Assembly: GCA_963821345.1 (NCBI GenBank)
Contig: CAWGDM010000012.1
Location: forward strand, 372,001 to 436,000
Length of the DNA stretch: 64,000 nucleotides
Direction of reading: 5' to 3'
Source of the DNA: WHSW01 sp963821345
GTDB taxonomy: Bacteria; Actinomycetota; Thermoleophilia; Solirubrobacterales; 70-9
Both the position numbers and the translations under genes were made by a program. The notes under the pieces were generated by a model. The model made no database searches and was not told where the DNA came from. It saw nothing but the letters and a program-made list of their open reading frames with translations. Positions 52,984 through 62,003 of this stretch are shown here, piece by piece (positions within the stretch are counted from its first letter, which is position 1; every line of letters starts with the position of its first letter).

Positions 52984-53704
52984 CTATGCCCGCGCGCCGG
53001 CGAGCTCGAGCCAGTTGGCGAACAACCTACGCGCCGGTGGATGAAGCTCGTCCGCCTGCCGCTCGACGTCGGCGATGAACTCCGCCCCCGCGCGCTCCCC
53101 GAGTGTGCTCGCGAGCGATTCGCGATAGGCCGGGACCGATCCCCACTCGCGCGCCATCTCGCCCGTCACCTCGAGGTGAAACTGGACGCCGTAGGCGCGC
53201 TCTCCTGAGCGGAAGGCTTGGTTGGCGATCGCGGCCGAGCGGGCCAGGCGCACGGCACCGTCCGGCAGGTCGAACGTATCGGCATGCCACTGCAGGGAAA
53301 CGGGGCGGTCGTCGATCCCTGCGAACAGCGGATCGGCCCGGCCCTCACCGGTGAGCTCGACCTCCAGCAGTCCCACCTCGGGGCGCTCGGCCTCGTACAC
53401 CCGGGCGCCCAGCGCGGCGGCGAGCAGCTGCGCCCCCAGGCAGACGCCGAGCACCGGACGCCCGGCGCCGGCCGCGTCGGCGATCAGCTCGCGCTCGGCC
53501 GCCAGCCACGGATGGTCGGCATCGTCGCCGGCGCCCATCGGGCCGCCCATCGCCAGCACGGCGTCGAACTCGCGCCAGTCGGGCAGCGGCTCGCCCTCGT
53601 CGAGCTCGACCGCGATCGGCTCGACCCCACGCTCCGCGCATCACCTCCGAGAACACCCCCGGGTGCTCGCAGGCGATGTGCTGGAGGACGAGGACGCGCG
53701 TCAC
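52984..53704 (-). CDS. Class I glutamine amidotransferase-like protein, one frameshift near 53640
   Basis: The first 23 residues (TRVLVLQHIACEHPGVFSEVMR) and the rest (from ERGVEPIAVELDEGEPLPDW) are in different frames, because CGCGGAGCG has one G too many. The reconstructed protein, about 238 residues, shows VLAMGGPMGAGDDADHPWL, the nucleophile elbow PVLGVCLGAQLLAAALGA with its Cys, and GVQFHLEVT with the His and Glu of the triad. It resembles the GMP-synthase-like GATase1 group that acts free of a synthetase, possibly cleaving gamma-glutamyl amides. Its start overlaps the stop of the gene upstream (ATGA). Confidence 0.8.
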
Positions 53705-54091
53705 GGCTGGCTGTGCCGCCTCGCGCTTTGCTGCTCGACGGAGACGACCTCGCCGGTGTTCGCGTCGATGCGGACCAGGGCCAGTCGCCTGAAGGTATCC
53801 GGATTCTTCGCGTTCGGGATCGAGAGCGACACGATCCAGAACGGCTGCTGGTCAGGCCCTGCCGCAGCAGCCGGACCTGCGTCCGCTCTGGGCGACGAAG
53901 TCGATCTGCCGTTCGGCGGTCGCGATCGCCTCGTCCTGGGTGACACGGATCTGAGCCTGCTGGCAGGTCCGGGCAACGAAGATGCACAGCACCAACAGGA
54001 AGCCGACCAGAGCCAGCCGCCGCCACTTCGAGTCGCCGCGGCCCGCGGCTTGCCCGGGCGACCATCTCTCCCCGTCCGGGGAGGGTGCCAC
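53701..54091 (-). CDS. Single-pass membrane protein with PepSY-like extracytoplasmic domain, one frameshift
   Basis: The N-terminus (KWRRLALVGFLLVLCIFVARTCQQ) is one transmembrane helix with a charged cytoplasmic side. After VTQDEAIATAERQIDFVAQ the frame changes near 53885 and continues FWIVSLSIPNAKNPDTFRRLALVRIDANTGEVVSVEQQ, a strand pattern like PepSY or similar 'IDANTGEV' domains. The start is uncertain (GTG at 54091; the frame stays open upstream). It lies between the ammonium transporter group and the amidotransferase, overlapping the latter. Function is unknown. Confidence 0.62.
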
Positions 54092-54114
54092 CGCTTCGGG
54101 TGTCGGCGCGCCGC

Positions 54115-54269
54115 TCAGACGGTGGGACGGAACTCGTCCCCGAGGCTCGTGCCGAACACGATCACCAGGACGATGATCACGCAGATGATCGAGATCGCTA
54201 GCATCGGCGTACTCGAACGACTTAACGTGCGTCTGCTTCGGCGGGGAACTCGATCTGCTTGCCGTTCAT
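54115..54269 (-). CDS. Very small membrane protein, frameshifted
   Basis: Starting at the ATG in 54267-54269 (overlapping the previous stop as ATGA) it reads MNGKQIEFPAEADAR, then in other frames VKSFEYA and finally MLAISIICVIIVLVIVFGTSLGDEFRPTV, stop at 54115. The last part is a single transmembrane helix. Two single-base breaks are needed to join them into one protein of about 51 residues. Alternatively there are two tiny proteins (15 and 29 residues). The tight packing in the transporter operon suggests a real small subunit. Confidence 0.5.
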
Positions 54270-54611
54270 CTCAGCTTGGACTCCTGTGCCTCCGCGGCGG
54301 CGGCGTCCGGGGAGCTCCCCGGACGGACACGCGCTGCGGCATAGGTGATCAGACGGCGGTTCTCGTACACCATCCAGGCGATGAGCACGACGACCATGAC
54401 CACGATCCCGATCCAGGTCAGCGACCATGTACGCGCTCTCGGCTCCGACGCCGTCGGGGCCGTAGGTGGAGCCGGGTCCGAAGGTCATGAAGCCGGCGCA
54501 GTCCTGGTAGGGGTTCGCGAGAATGAAGTCGGCGGAGTCGTTGACCCGGTCCTCCTGGGTCCCCGGGTCGGACGAAACACAATCGGGCGCGCTGTTGATT
54601 ATGCCGGGCAT
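54266..54611 (-). CDS. Small membrane protein downstream of ammonium transporter, one frameshift
   Basis: The ATG at 54609-54611 begins MPGIINSAPDCVSSDPGTQEDRVNDSADFILANPYQDCAGFMTFGPGSTYGPDGVGAESAY, an outward-facing segment with two Cys. After a frame change near 54428 it continues WSLTWIGIVVMVVVLIAWMVYENRRLITYAA, a transmembrane helix with a positive inside flank, and ends ESKLR at 54266. The reconstructed length is about 114 residues. It begins 42 bases after the transporter stop. I do not recognise the family; position suggests an accessory of the transporter or a small redox or sensor protein. Confidence 0.58.
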
Positions 54612-54653
54612 ACGATCACCTTACCCCTGTTGCGGATCCGTCTTCGGGCGCAC

Positions 54654-56097
54654 CTATCTCACCAGCTCCTTGGCCGCCTCGGCGGTCGTCGCATCGGCGT
54701 CCACCCGCTCGCCGTCGGGGTTGATGAACAGGTCGTGGGCGTGCGCGAACTCCGGCACGTGGATGTCGGGTTCGTACTCGGCCGACGTCGAGTCCGTCGA
54801 TCTCGACCTCCGGCGGGACGCGCAGCAGGTTGAACTTCTTGAGCACCCAGGACGCGAACCAGCCGGATGAGGAAGCCCAACGGCAGGAAGGTGGCTATGC
54901 CGATCAGCTGGCCGCCGATCGAGCTCTCGACGTTGTTGAGCCCGGTCGGGTATCCGGCGGCGAAGATCCCGACCCAGATGCACCCCCAGGAAGCCCGCCA
55001 ACGCCGTGCACCGCAACCGCCCCGACGACGTCGTCGACGCGCATCTTGTCCTCGATCCAGTTTCCGACGTAGACGACCAACGACCGCCGTCAGCGCATCG
55101 CGAGCAGGTACCCCATCGTCGGCGCGTAGACGTCGGCGCCCGCCGAGACGCTGATCACGCCCGGCGAGCCCACCCGAAACGGTCCAGAACGGGTCGCCGC
55201 GACTGGCGAAGTAGCCGCCGGTGAAGCCGCCGGCAAACCCGAAGGTGATGATCATCGCGATCGAGCCCAGCGTCGTCGGGCTGAGGTAGATGTTCGCCCA
55301 GCCCGGGAAAGCCGTGGACGCGATCACCAAGCAGGCGGCGTAGAAGCCGTAGAAGCCGGTGAAGATCAGCATCAGGCCCATCAGGGTCATGTGGATGTTG
55401 TGCGGACGGAACGTCCGCGCGAGGCCCTCCCGGGTGTACTTGCCTATTCGGGGTCCGAGGTTGAAGAGCACACCGAGCGTGAAGGCGCCGGAGACGCCGT
55501 GCACGACCGCGGAGGCAATCGAGTCGTGAAAGCCGAAGCGCAGCGTGAGCCAGCCGCCGGCGCTCCAGCCCCAGGCGGCATCCAGGATCCAGACGACGGA
55601 GCCGAGCAGGCACAGCGAGCAGCAGGTACGCGGAGAGACGCACCCGCTCTAGCAGCGCCCCGGACATGATCGATGCGGTCGTCCACGAGAACAGCAGGAA
55701 GGCGAGGAAGAAGATCGAGGTTGATGTTGTTCGTCAGGTTGGGCCCGAAGGCGTCCGACCACGGGATCCCACCCTGACAGGCCACGCTGGTGAAGTCGCT
55801 GGAGTTCGGGCCGATCGGCGGGATGCCGGGCTGGTTGCAGTTGTAGATCCACCAGCCGATGTAGTACATCGTCGGCGTGACGACGGCGATCGTGAGGATG
55901 TTCTTCATCGCCGTCGCGAGCGCGTTCTTGCGGCGCGCGACGCCGGTCTCGTACGTCATGAAGCCCACGTGGATGAGCCACATGAGCACGACGGTGAAGA
56001 AGTAGAACTGCTCTCCGAGGATGGCACTGTCGAGGGTCTGGCTCTCGAGCGGTGCCGCGTCCTTGAGGTCCGTGACCTGGGCGAGCAGGAAGTCCAC
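54654..56097 (-). pseudogene. amt: Ammonium transporter (Amt/AmtB family), several frameshifts
   Basis: Reconstructed across frames, the protein has FYFFTVVLMWLIHVGFMTYETGVARRKN (first helices), FLLFSWTTASIMSGALLERVRLSAY, WGWSAGGWLTLRFGFHDSIASAVVHGVSGAF, LGPRIGKYTREG, TLMGLMLIFTGFYGFYAA, TFGFAGGFTGGYFASRGDP, and the Amt signature VDDVVGAVAVHGVGGFLGCIWVGIF with its pore histidine. A soluble tail of about 60 residues ends EAAKELVR at 54654. At least six single-base breaks lie between 54.8 and 55.73 kb. Start choices are the GTG at 56095-56097 or one at 56184. It heads the second minus-strand operon and is divergent from the GAF-PucR regulator. Conservation of all helices argues for assembly errors. 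Confidence 0.8.
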
Positions 56098-56261
56098 TAG
56101 CGCGGGCAACGTATCCCGCCTGGGCGAGCCGTGGCAATAGGCAACGGCCCCATACTTGACCGCCTCCAAGTGTAGGATCAGCACATACGGCTCGCGGGCG
56201 TTCGGGATAGGATGAGCCGCGCGATGGACGAGGCAGTCTCCCCCGAGAACGGAGATCTCGC

Positions 56262-58063
56262 TTGAGTCTGCAGCTTGTGGAGGAGGAGGGCGACGCCCTT
56301 CGTCGTGCGCGGCTCGAGAACGAGACCCTCTACGCGGTGATCAAGACGGTCTCCTCGTCGCTCGACCTGGACCGGGTCCTGCGCGGGATCGTCGAGATCG
56401 CCAACGACGCGACCGCCTGCCACGCCTGCTTCATCTACTTCGTCGAGGCCGAGCGGCTGGTGCTGCGGGCGGCGTCGCCGCGGTACTCGAGCCTCGTCGG
56501 CCAGCTGGCGCTCGGCCTCGACGAGGGTCTTGCCGGCTGGGTGGCCCGGACCAAGACCCCGGAGTTCATCCGCGAGAACGCGATGGCCGACCCGCGGATG
56601 AAGTTCGTTCCCGAGCTCGACGAGGAGAGCTTCCAATCGATGGTCGCGGTGCCGATCCTGGCGAAGGCCGGCGACGTGATCGGGGTCGTCGTGCTGCACA
56701 CCGAGGCGCCGCGGGAGTTCGACGACGACGTTCTCAACTTCCTCGTCCATACCGCCTCGCTGGTGGCGGGGGCGATCGAGAACGCGCAGCTCTACGAGGA
56801 GACCCGCAGGCGCGTTCAGGCGCTGACCACGCTGACGCAGCTCAGCCAGGCGCTCGCCGCCGTCACAATGCGCGAGGACCTCTACGAAGCCGTCGCCCGA
56901 GGCGCCCGCGAGCTGCTGCGGGCCGATGTGTGTCTGATCTACCGCCTCGACGTCGACGCCGACGAGCTGATCCTGGTCAGCTCCGACCCCGAGGACGCAG
57001 CGGCCCCGAGCCCTCGGCCGGATGGCACGAGTCTGGTGCTCAACCTGATGCGGCGAAACGGCGGGCGAGGCCGCAACGGCGGGGGCGCGGTCGCCGACGA
57101 CCCCTGGCCTGAGATGGACGAGGCAGTGCTGGCGGTGCCGCTGCTGGCGCGCAACGAGCAGCTCGGGATGATCTGCTGCCTGGCTCGCGAGCGGCAGTTC
57201 AGCGACGAGGACGCCGAGTTGCTCGGCGCGGTCGCCGACCAGACCGCCGTCGGGCTGAAGAAGGCGGAGCTGATCGAGCGACTGACGGCCGAGAACATCG
57301 TCAAGGACATGTTCGACGCGCTCGCCGCGGGCTCGGTCGACGCGGCGCAAACAAAGGCGAGCGAGGCGCGCTGCGACCTCGCGCAGCCCGCACGTCTTCC
57401 TGCACGTCGAGCGGGCGCCGCAGGCACCCGACTCAACGCGCCGTCTGGCCCGAGATGGCCGCCAGGCTCGAGGCGCGACTGCGGCGCCTGTACCCGCGAG
57501 CGCTCTTCGACTCACGGCATGACAGGGTGCGGGCGCTCGCGCCGTCGCCGAGCACCAACGGCGCGGTCGAGGAGATGCGCGCGGCTTGCGAGTCGCTCGG
57601 TCGCGAGGACGGGCTGGTGGTCGGCCTCAGCGACCTCGATCGTGGCGCGGCGAGCGGCCGGCGGCGGATGCGCGAAGCCGCCGACGCGGCCCGGATCGGG
57701 CGTTCGCTGGTCGCCGAGGGCGGCGCCGTCTCCTACGAGCAACTCGGCGCCTACCGCTACCTCGTCCACCTCGAGCTCGACGAGGCCCCGCGCGATCGCT
57801 ATCACCAGTCGGTCGAGAAGCTGGGCGAGTACGACCGCCGCCGCCGCACCCGGCTGGTGGAGACCCTGGAGCAGTTCCTCGCCGACCGCGGCAGCGTCAC
57901 CGCGAGCGCCCGAGCGCTCTACGTGCACCCCAACACGGTGCGCCAGCGACTGGAGCGGATCGAGCGCGTCGCCGGGCTCGACCTGCCGGACGAGGACCTC
58001 CTGTCGCTCGAGCTGGCGTTGAAGCTCGCCAGGCTGCACCGCATCAGGGCCGAGACGGAATGA
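56262..58063 (+). CDS. GAF-GAF-PucR-type helix-turn-helix regulator, one frameshift near 57380
   Basis: From the TTG at 56262 the protein has about 600 residues. GAF domain 1 spans about 20-170 (LYAVIKTVSSSLDLDRVLRGIVEIANDATACHACFIYF, ENAMADPRMKF) and GAF domain 2 about 190-340 (LTQLSQALAAVTMREDLYEAVARGARELL, DQTAVGLKKAELIERL). A middle section follows, split by a one-base shift near 57380, then the C-terminal PucR HTH: LVETLEQFLADRGSVTASARALYVHPNTVRQRLERIERVAGLDL. Such proteins control purine or amino acid use. The divergent position suggests it senses a small molecule and controls the transporter-glutamine synthetase operon. Confidence 0.82.
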
Positions 58064-58078
58064 GCGGGCCGAGTGACG

Positions 58079-58294
58079 CTACGCGGCGCGACGAACTCGC
58101 CTGCGCGCCAGCCAGATCCAAAAGATGCCGAAGCCGACGACGTTCAGCAGGACGACGAAGAGGACCCACCACGCCTTGATCAGGAAGGGCAGGTCGTCCT
58201 CCTTCCAGAGCTCATAGCCGGTCAGGTAGGCCATGATCACCAACGTCAGCACCAGTATCGGCGGCGCTTGGCCGGTGAGTACGAAGACGATCAT
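58079..58294 (-). CDS. Small two-helix membrane protein, PLDc_N-like
   Basis: From the ATG at 58292-58294 the 71-residue protein has two hydrophobic helices, PPILVLTLVIMAYLTGYELW and KAWWVLFVVLLNVVGFGIFWIWL, and a basic end. The second part resembles the PLDc_N (phospholipase-D-like nuclease N-terminal) helix with its conserved W..V...NVVG pattern. Such domains occur as stand-alone membrane proteins of unknown function. It converges with the regulator upstream and diverges from the sensor-like gene at 58327. Confidence 0.65.
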   Translation of the reverse strand: MIVFVLTGQAPPILVLTLVIMAYLTGYELWKEDDLPFLIKAWWVLFVVLLNVVGFGIFWIWLARRRVRRAA

Positions 58295-58326
58295 GCCGCC
58301 GGCGATCCTATATGCGGGCCGCCCCG

Positions 58327-59007
58327 ATGACGATCCGCGCGAAGCTCTACGCCGCAATCGTGTTGACGATCCTCGGGCCGCTGGCGACGACCGCCGTGGC
58401 GCTCACCGGGATGGCGCAGATGGGCGACCGTTTCGACGAGGTTCGCCAGCGAGCCGACCACGAGTCGCTCGCCCGCGAGCTCAAGTTCGGGGTCACCGAC
58501 GTCAACGGCTGGCAGACCGCGTACGGCTACGACGAGGGGGGTCTGCGGGTGCGGTTCGTGCGCTCGGCCGATGAGCTCCAGCGCAACCTGGACCGCGCGG
58601 CGCAGACCCTGACGGGCGCGCGCGAGGAGGAGTTGCTCGCCCGGCTCGATTCTCAGTTCCAGAGCTTCATGGCCCTGGACGCGGTCGCCTGGAAGAGCCT
58701 GCAGGCGGGTGACACCGAGAGGACGAAGCAGATCCTGCTCGGTCCCGAGCTGAGGCGCTTCGAGGCGATGGCGGCGACCGCCGACGAGCTCGCCGCTTAC
58801 GAGTCGGACGCCGCCGCAGCCGCCAAGAGCGCCTTCGACGATGCTCACGACGACGCCCGCCGGAGGCTGATCGCGGTCGGCCTCGGCGCCGCCGTCGTGA
58901 TCGTCCTGCTGCTCGTAACCGCCAACGACATCGCGCGGATGGCGCTCGAGGGCGAGCGCGTGCGCGAGCGCAAGCCGCCCGAGACGCCGGCCGACGAGCC
59001 CTCGTGA
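58327..59007 (+). CDS. Membrane protein with extracytoplasmic four-helix-bundle sensor-like domain and no output domain
   Basis: From the ATG at 58327 the 226-residue protein has a first transmembrane helix (about 6-28), a roughly 150-residue helical extracytoplasmic region (RFDEVRQRADHESLARELKFGVTDVNGWQTAYGYDEGG and further heptad-rich helices) and a second transmembrane helix (AVGLGAAVVIVLLLVTAND). A short charged tail then replaces the expected HAMP, kinase or methyl-accepting domain. The layout is that of the 4HB_MCP sensor family. Its stop overlaps the antiporter start (GTGA), so the two are coupled. It may regulate the antiporter directly, which is inference. Confidence 0.7.
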   Translation: MTIRAKLYAAIVLTILGPLATTAVALTGMAQMGDRFDEVRQRADHESLARELKFGVTDVNGWQTAYGYDEGGLRVRFVRSADELQRNLDRAAQTLTGAREEELLARLDSQFQSFMALDAVAWKSLQAGDTERTKQILLGPELRRFEAMAATADELAAYESDAAAAAKSAFDDAHDDARRRLIAVGLGAAVVIVLLLVTANDIARMALEGERVRERKPPETPADEPS

Positions 59008-60252
59008 CCCGCGACGTGCTGCTCACGCTCAGCCTCCTGCTGGGGGCGGCGCTCGCGGCACGCTTTCTCGCGAGCCTGATCCGGGTCCCGGAGATCCTCG
59101 TCCTGGTGCTCTTCGGTGCCCTCTTCGGGCCGTCGCTGCTCGACGTGATCGATGTCCCGTTCGACACGATCGGCGCCCAGCTCCTGTTCACCCTCGGCGT
59201 CTCGCTGATCCTCTTCTACGGTGGGCTCAACCTCTCGCTGGTTGTCCTGAGGCGTGTCTGGGTCGGGCTCGGGATGCTGGTCCTCCCGGGGGTGGTGCTG
59301 ACCGCGGCGATCACCGGCATCGCCGCCCATCTGGCGTTCGATCTGTCGTGGACCGCAGCGCTGCTGATGGGGGCGATCCTCTCCCCCACCGACCCGGCGA
59401 TCCTGATCCCGCTGTTCGTGCGCTCGCGGCTGCGACCCAAGGTCGCCCAGACGGTGGTCGCCGAGTCGGCGTTCAACGACCCGACCGGAGCGGTCCTCGC
59501 GCTCGCGCTCGCCGGGGTGCTGGTCAGTGGCGGTGGCTCGATCACGACTCCGGCGCTCGATTTCGTCGGGAATCTGGCGATCAGCACCGTGATCGGCGTG
59601 CGTCGCCGGCGTCCTGCTGGCGGCGACGATCTCGAGCCGGCGCGCCGGGATCTGGCGCGAGTCCTCGGCGGCGGCCGTGCTCGCAGTGGTCACGATCGGC
59701 TACTTCTCGCTCGACTCGGCCGGCGGCAGCGGCTACCTCGGCGCCTTCCTCGCCGGGTTGATCGTCGGCAACATGGAGCACCTGGGGCTCGCGATGCACT
59801 CCAAGCACGAGCGCGAGCTCCGCCAGTTCGCGTACAACATGGCCGACCTCGTCACTCTGTTCGTCTTCGTCGTCCTCGGCGCGAACATCCCGTTCGACAC
59901 CCTCGGGCAGTATCTGCTGCCGGCGTTTGCGGTGCTGGCGACGCTGCTGCTGCTGGCGCGCCCGCTGACGGTGCTCGCCTGCACGCTGCCCGACCGGCGC
60001 TCGGGCTGGACGCGGCCCGAGCTCGCTTTCCTGTGCTGGACGCGCGAGACCGGCGTGGTGCCCGCGGCGCTGGTGGGTGTGCTCGCCGGGCTCGGCGTCC
60101 CGAACACGGACGTCTACGCGAGCGTGGTCGCCCTGGCGATCGTGATGACGCTGATCCTGCAGGCGCTGCCGGCAGCCTGGCTCGCCGGCCGTCTGGGACT
60201 GCTCGATGGCCACGCGCCCAGAGGCGCGGCCGCGGATCAGGCCGCAAGCTGA
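59004..60252 (+). CDS. CPA1-family cation:proton antiporter (NhaP-like), one frameshift near 59600
   Basis: The GTG at 59004 begins a multi-pass membrane protein of about 415 residues. Motifs include IRVPEILVLVLFGALFGPSLL, LLFTLGVSLILFYGGLNLSL, the ion-binding helix ALLMGAILSPTDPAILIPLF and VVAESAFNDPTGAVLALALAG, where the ND pair marks electroneutral CPA1 exchangers. After a one-base shift near 59600 it goes on with SGYLGAFLAGLIVGNMEHL, YNMADLVTLFVFVVLGANIPF and CWTRETGVVPAALVGVLAGLG. It exchanges Na+ or K+ for protons. Both halves are well conserved, so the shift is probably an error. Confidence 0.83.
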
Positions 60253-60293
60253 CCCCAAGCGCCGACCGCCCTGGGGTGATCTAGGCTCGACCG

Positions 60294-61058
60294 GTGGCCC
60301 GTGCATCGATGGTCGACGCGACCGAGACCGCTCTTCGCGAGCGCCTCGCGCCGGGTCGTGCCCGGCCCGGCGATCGTCTGCCCCCGGAGAAGGAGCTCGC
60401 TGCGGGTCTGGGCGTCTCGCGGGGAACACTGCGGTTGGCGCTCGAGCGCCTGGAGAGCAACGGCGAGATCGTCCGCAGGCAGGGAAGCGGCACCTTCGTC
60501 GGTCGGGTCGCCCTCGGCGCCGCCTTCAGCGAGGGACTCGAGGTGCTCGAGTCCTATGCGTCGTTGGCCCGCCGTCAGGGAAAGCGGCTGACCGTCAGCA
60601 ATCTCCAGGTCGAGCAGGCGCGAATGCCCGGATACGTGGCCGAGGCGCTCGGCCTACCACGGGGGACGCGGGCGCCGCTGATCCAGCGGACCTTGCTTGC
60701 CGACGGAACGCCCGCCGCCCATATGCGCGACATCGTCCATCCGGACGTCGCGCTGCCGCCGCTCGAGGAGGTTCGCTCGGCGATCGAGTCGGGGAAAATG
60801 GTGCTCGACATCCTGGTCGAGGGCGGCGTCCCGATCGCGTTCGCCAGGACGCAGGTGCGCCCGCGGCTGCTGGAGCCCGGCAGTCGGCTCGGCGAAGCGA
60901 TCGGCGCGACCCGCGTCACCGCAGCACTCGAGCTGGTCGAGCTGATGCACCTCGCCGGGGGCGAGGCCGCTCAGTACTCGATCGAGGTGTTCGCGCCCGG
61001 CTCCATCGACCTGCATGTGATCCGGGGGCTCGACTCCGGGAGGTGGGAAGTTGAATAG
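60294..61058 (+). CDS. GntR-family regulator with UTRA ligand domain (HutC subfamily)
   Basis: The 254-residue protein has a winged HTH (about 8-70): RPGDRLPPEKELAAGLGVSRGTLRLALERLESNGEIVRRQGSGTFV, the canonical GntR signature. It is followed by a UTRA-type effector domain (about 85-250) with RGTRAPLIQRTLLADGTPAAHMRDIVHP. The start is a GTG at 60294. Members of this subfamily respond to small metabolites and often control neighbouring catabolic genes, but the neighbours here are an antiporter and a membrane protein. It could regulate the amine island at a distance; I see no direct evidence. Confidence 0.88.
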   Translation: MARASMVDATETALRERLAPGRARPGDRLPPEKELAAGLGVSRGTLRLALERLESNGEIVRRQGSGTFVGRVALGAAFSEGLEVLESYASLARRQGKRLTVSNLQVEQARMPGYVAEALGLPRGTRAPLIQRTLLADGTPAAHMRDIVHPDVALPPLEEVRSAIESGKMVLDILVEGGVPIAFARTQVRPRLLEPGSRLGEAIGATRVTAALELVELMHLAGGEAAQYSIEVFAPGSIDLHVIRGLDSGRWEVE

Positions 61059-61067
61059 CGGGCGAAC

Positions 61068-61880
61068 TCAGGCTCGGACGAGCTCGCGCCGCGGCCGCCG
61101 CGGCACCCGGCGACGCTGCCAGGCCTCGGCGGCGATCAGCACCAGCGCGGGAGGCACCGTCGCCGGGAGCACGTCGTAGACGAGAAAGAGCTGGTCCCAG
61201 CAGAGCGCCACGGCGAGCATCGCCAGCGAGTACGAAACCCGCGAGCGATGCTCGGCCGCGAGGATCGCGCCGACGACGGCGGCGGCCAAGAAGTCGCCGT
61301 AGCCCATCCCCGCACCGGCGAAGGACGCCGACTGCAGCTGCGGCAGGCCGCCGCCGGGGGCCGCCGCGACAAGAACCTCGTTGGGATGCTGGAGGTTTCC
61401 CGAGAAGACCAGCCCCGCGTCGACGACGGCCATGGCGATTACGCCGGCCTTGAGCAGGACGAGCGGCGCCGCCCCGGCGAGCAGGCGACCCGCGCAGATC
61501 GCGGAGCCCGCGATCAGCGCCACCGCGGCGAGCTGGCCGAGGTGCGACTCGGGCATCGCCCATACAGCAACCAGCAACGGCAGGACGAGTACGGCGAGCC
61601 AGGGCCGCGCCCCCCGCATCGCCCAACCGAGCGCCAGCGCGCCGCCAACCGGGACCAGGATCAGGGCGACCCACGTCAGCGCCTGCGCCGTCGATGGGAT
61701 CGCCGCGATCGCCGCGATCACGACGGCGATCGAGAGCGGCAGCAAGAGCGCCCACCCGGCCCCCCGAAAGCGGTCCGCCCAGCGTGGCAGGCCCGCCGCG
61801 GCGAACGCGACGCACCCGGCTTGAGCGACGGTGAGCACGAGGATGTCAGGTGACAACCACACGAACCCGGACCGTCGCAC
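61068..61880 (-). CDS. Multi-pass membrane protein with GxGD and PAL motifs, possible presenilin/SPP-like intramembrane aspartyl protease
   Basis: The 270-residue protein has about eight or nine hydrophobic helices. In order it carries an Asp in a helix (IAMAVVDAGLVFSG, Asp154), a following NEVLVAAAPGGGLPQLQ segment, the motif GMGYGDFLAAAVVGAI (Gly193 to Asp196) and, in the last helix, VPPALVLIAAEA (Pro244-Ala245-Leu246). The same order of YD-like, GxGD and PAL motifs defines presenilins and signal peptide peptidases. The first Asp is preceded by Val instead of Tyr. I judge the fit good but unproven; without a profile search it should be treated as a candidate. It is convergent with the GntR gene. 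Confidence 0.65.
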   Translation of the reverse strand: MRRSGFVWLSPDILVLTVAQAGCVAFAAAGLPRWADRFRGAGWALLLPLSIAVVIAAIAAIPSTAQALTWVALILVPVGGALALGWAMRGARPWLAVLVLPLLVAVWAMPESHLGQLAAVALIAGSAICAGRLLAGAAPLVLLKAGVIAMAVVDAGLVFSGNLQHPNEVLVAAAPGGGLPQLQSASFAGAGMGYGDFLAAAVVGAILAAEHRSRVSYSLAMLAVALCWDQLFLVYDVLPATVPPALVLIAAEAWQRRRVPRRPRRELVRA

Positions 61881-62003
61881 GCATGGCTAAAGCGGTGGAC
61901 AAGATCGGACGCAAGCGTCGCAGGATCCTCGACGCGGCTCGCGCCCGGGTGCGAGCGCCAATGCGTCCGCCGGACTTGACTTCGCGCGATCGGGTGATAC
62001 GAC

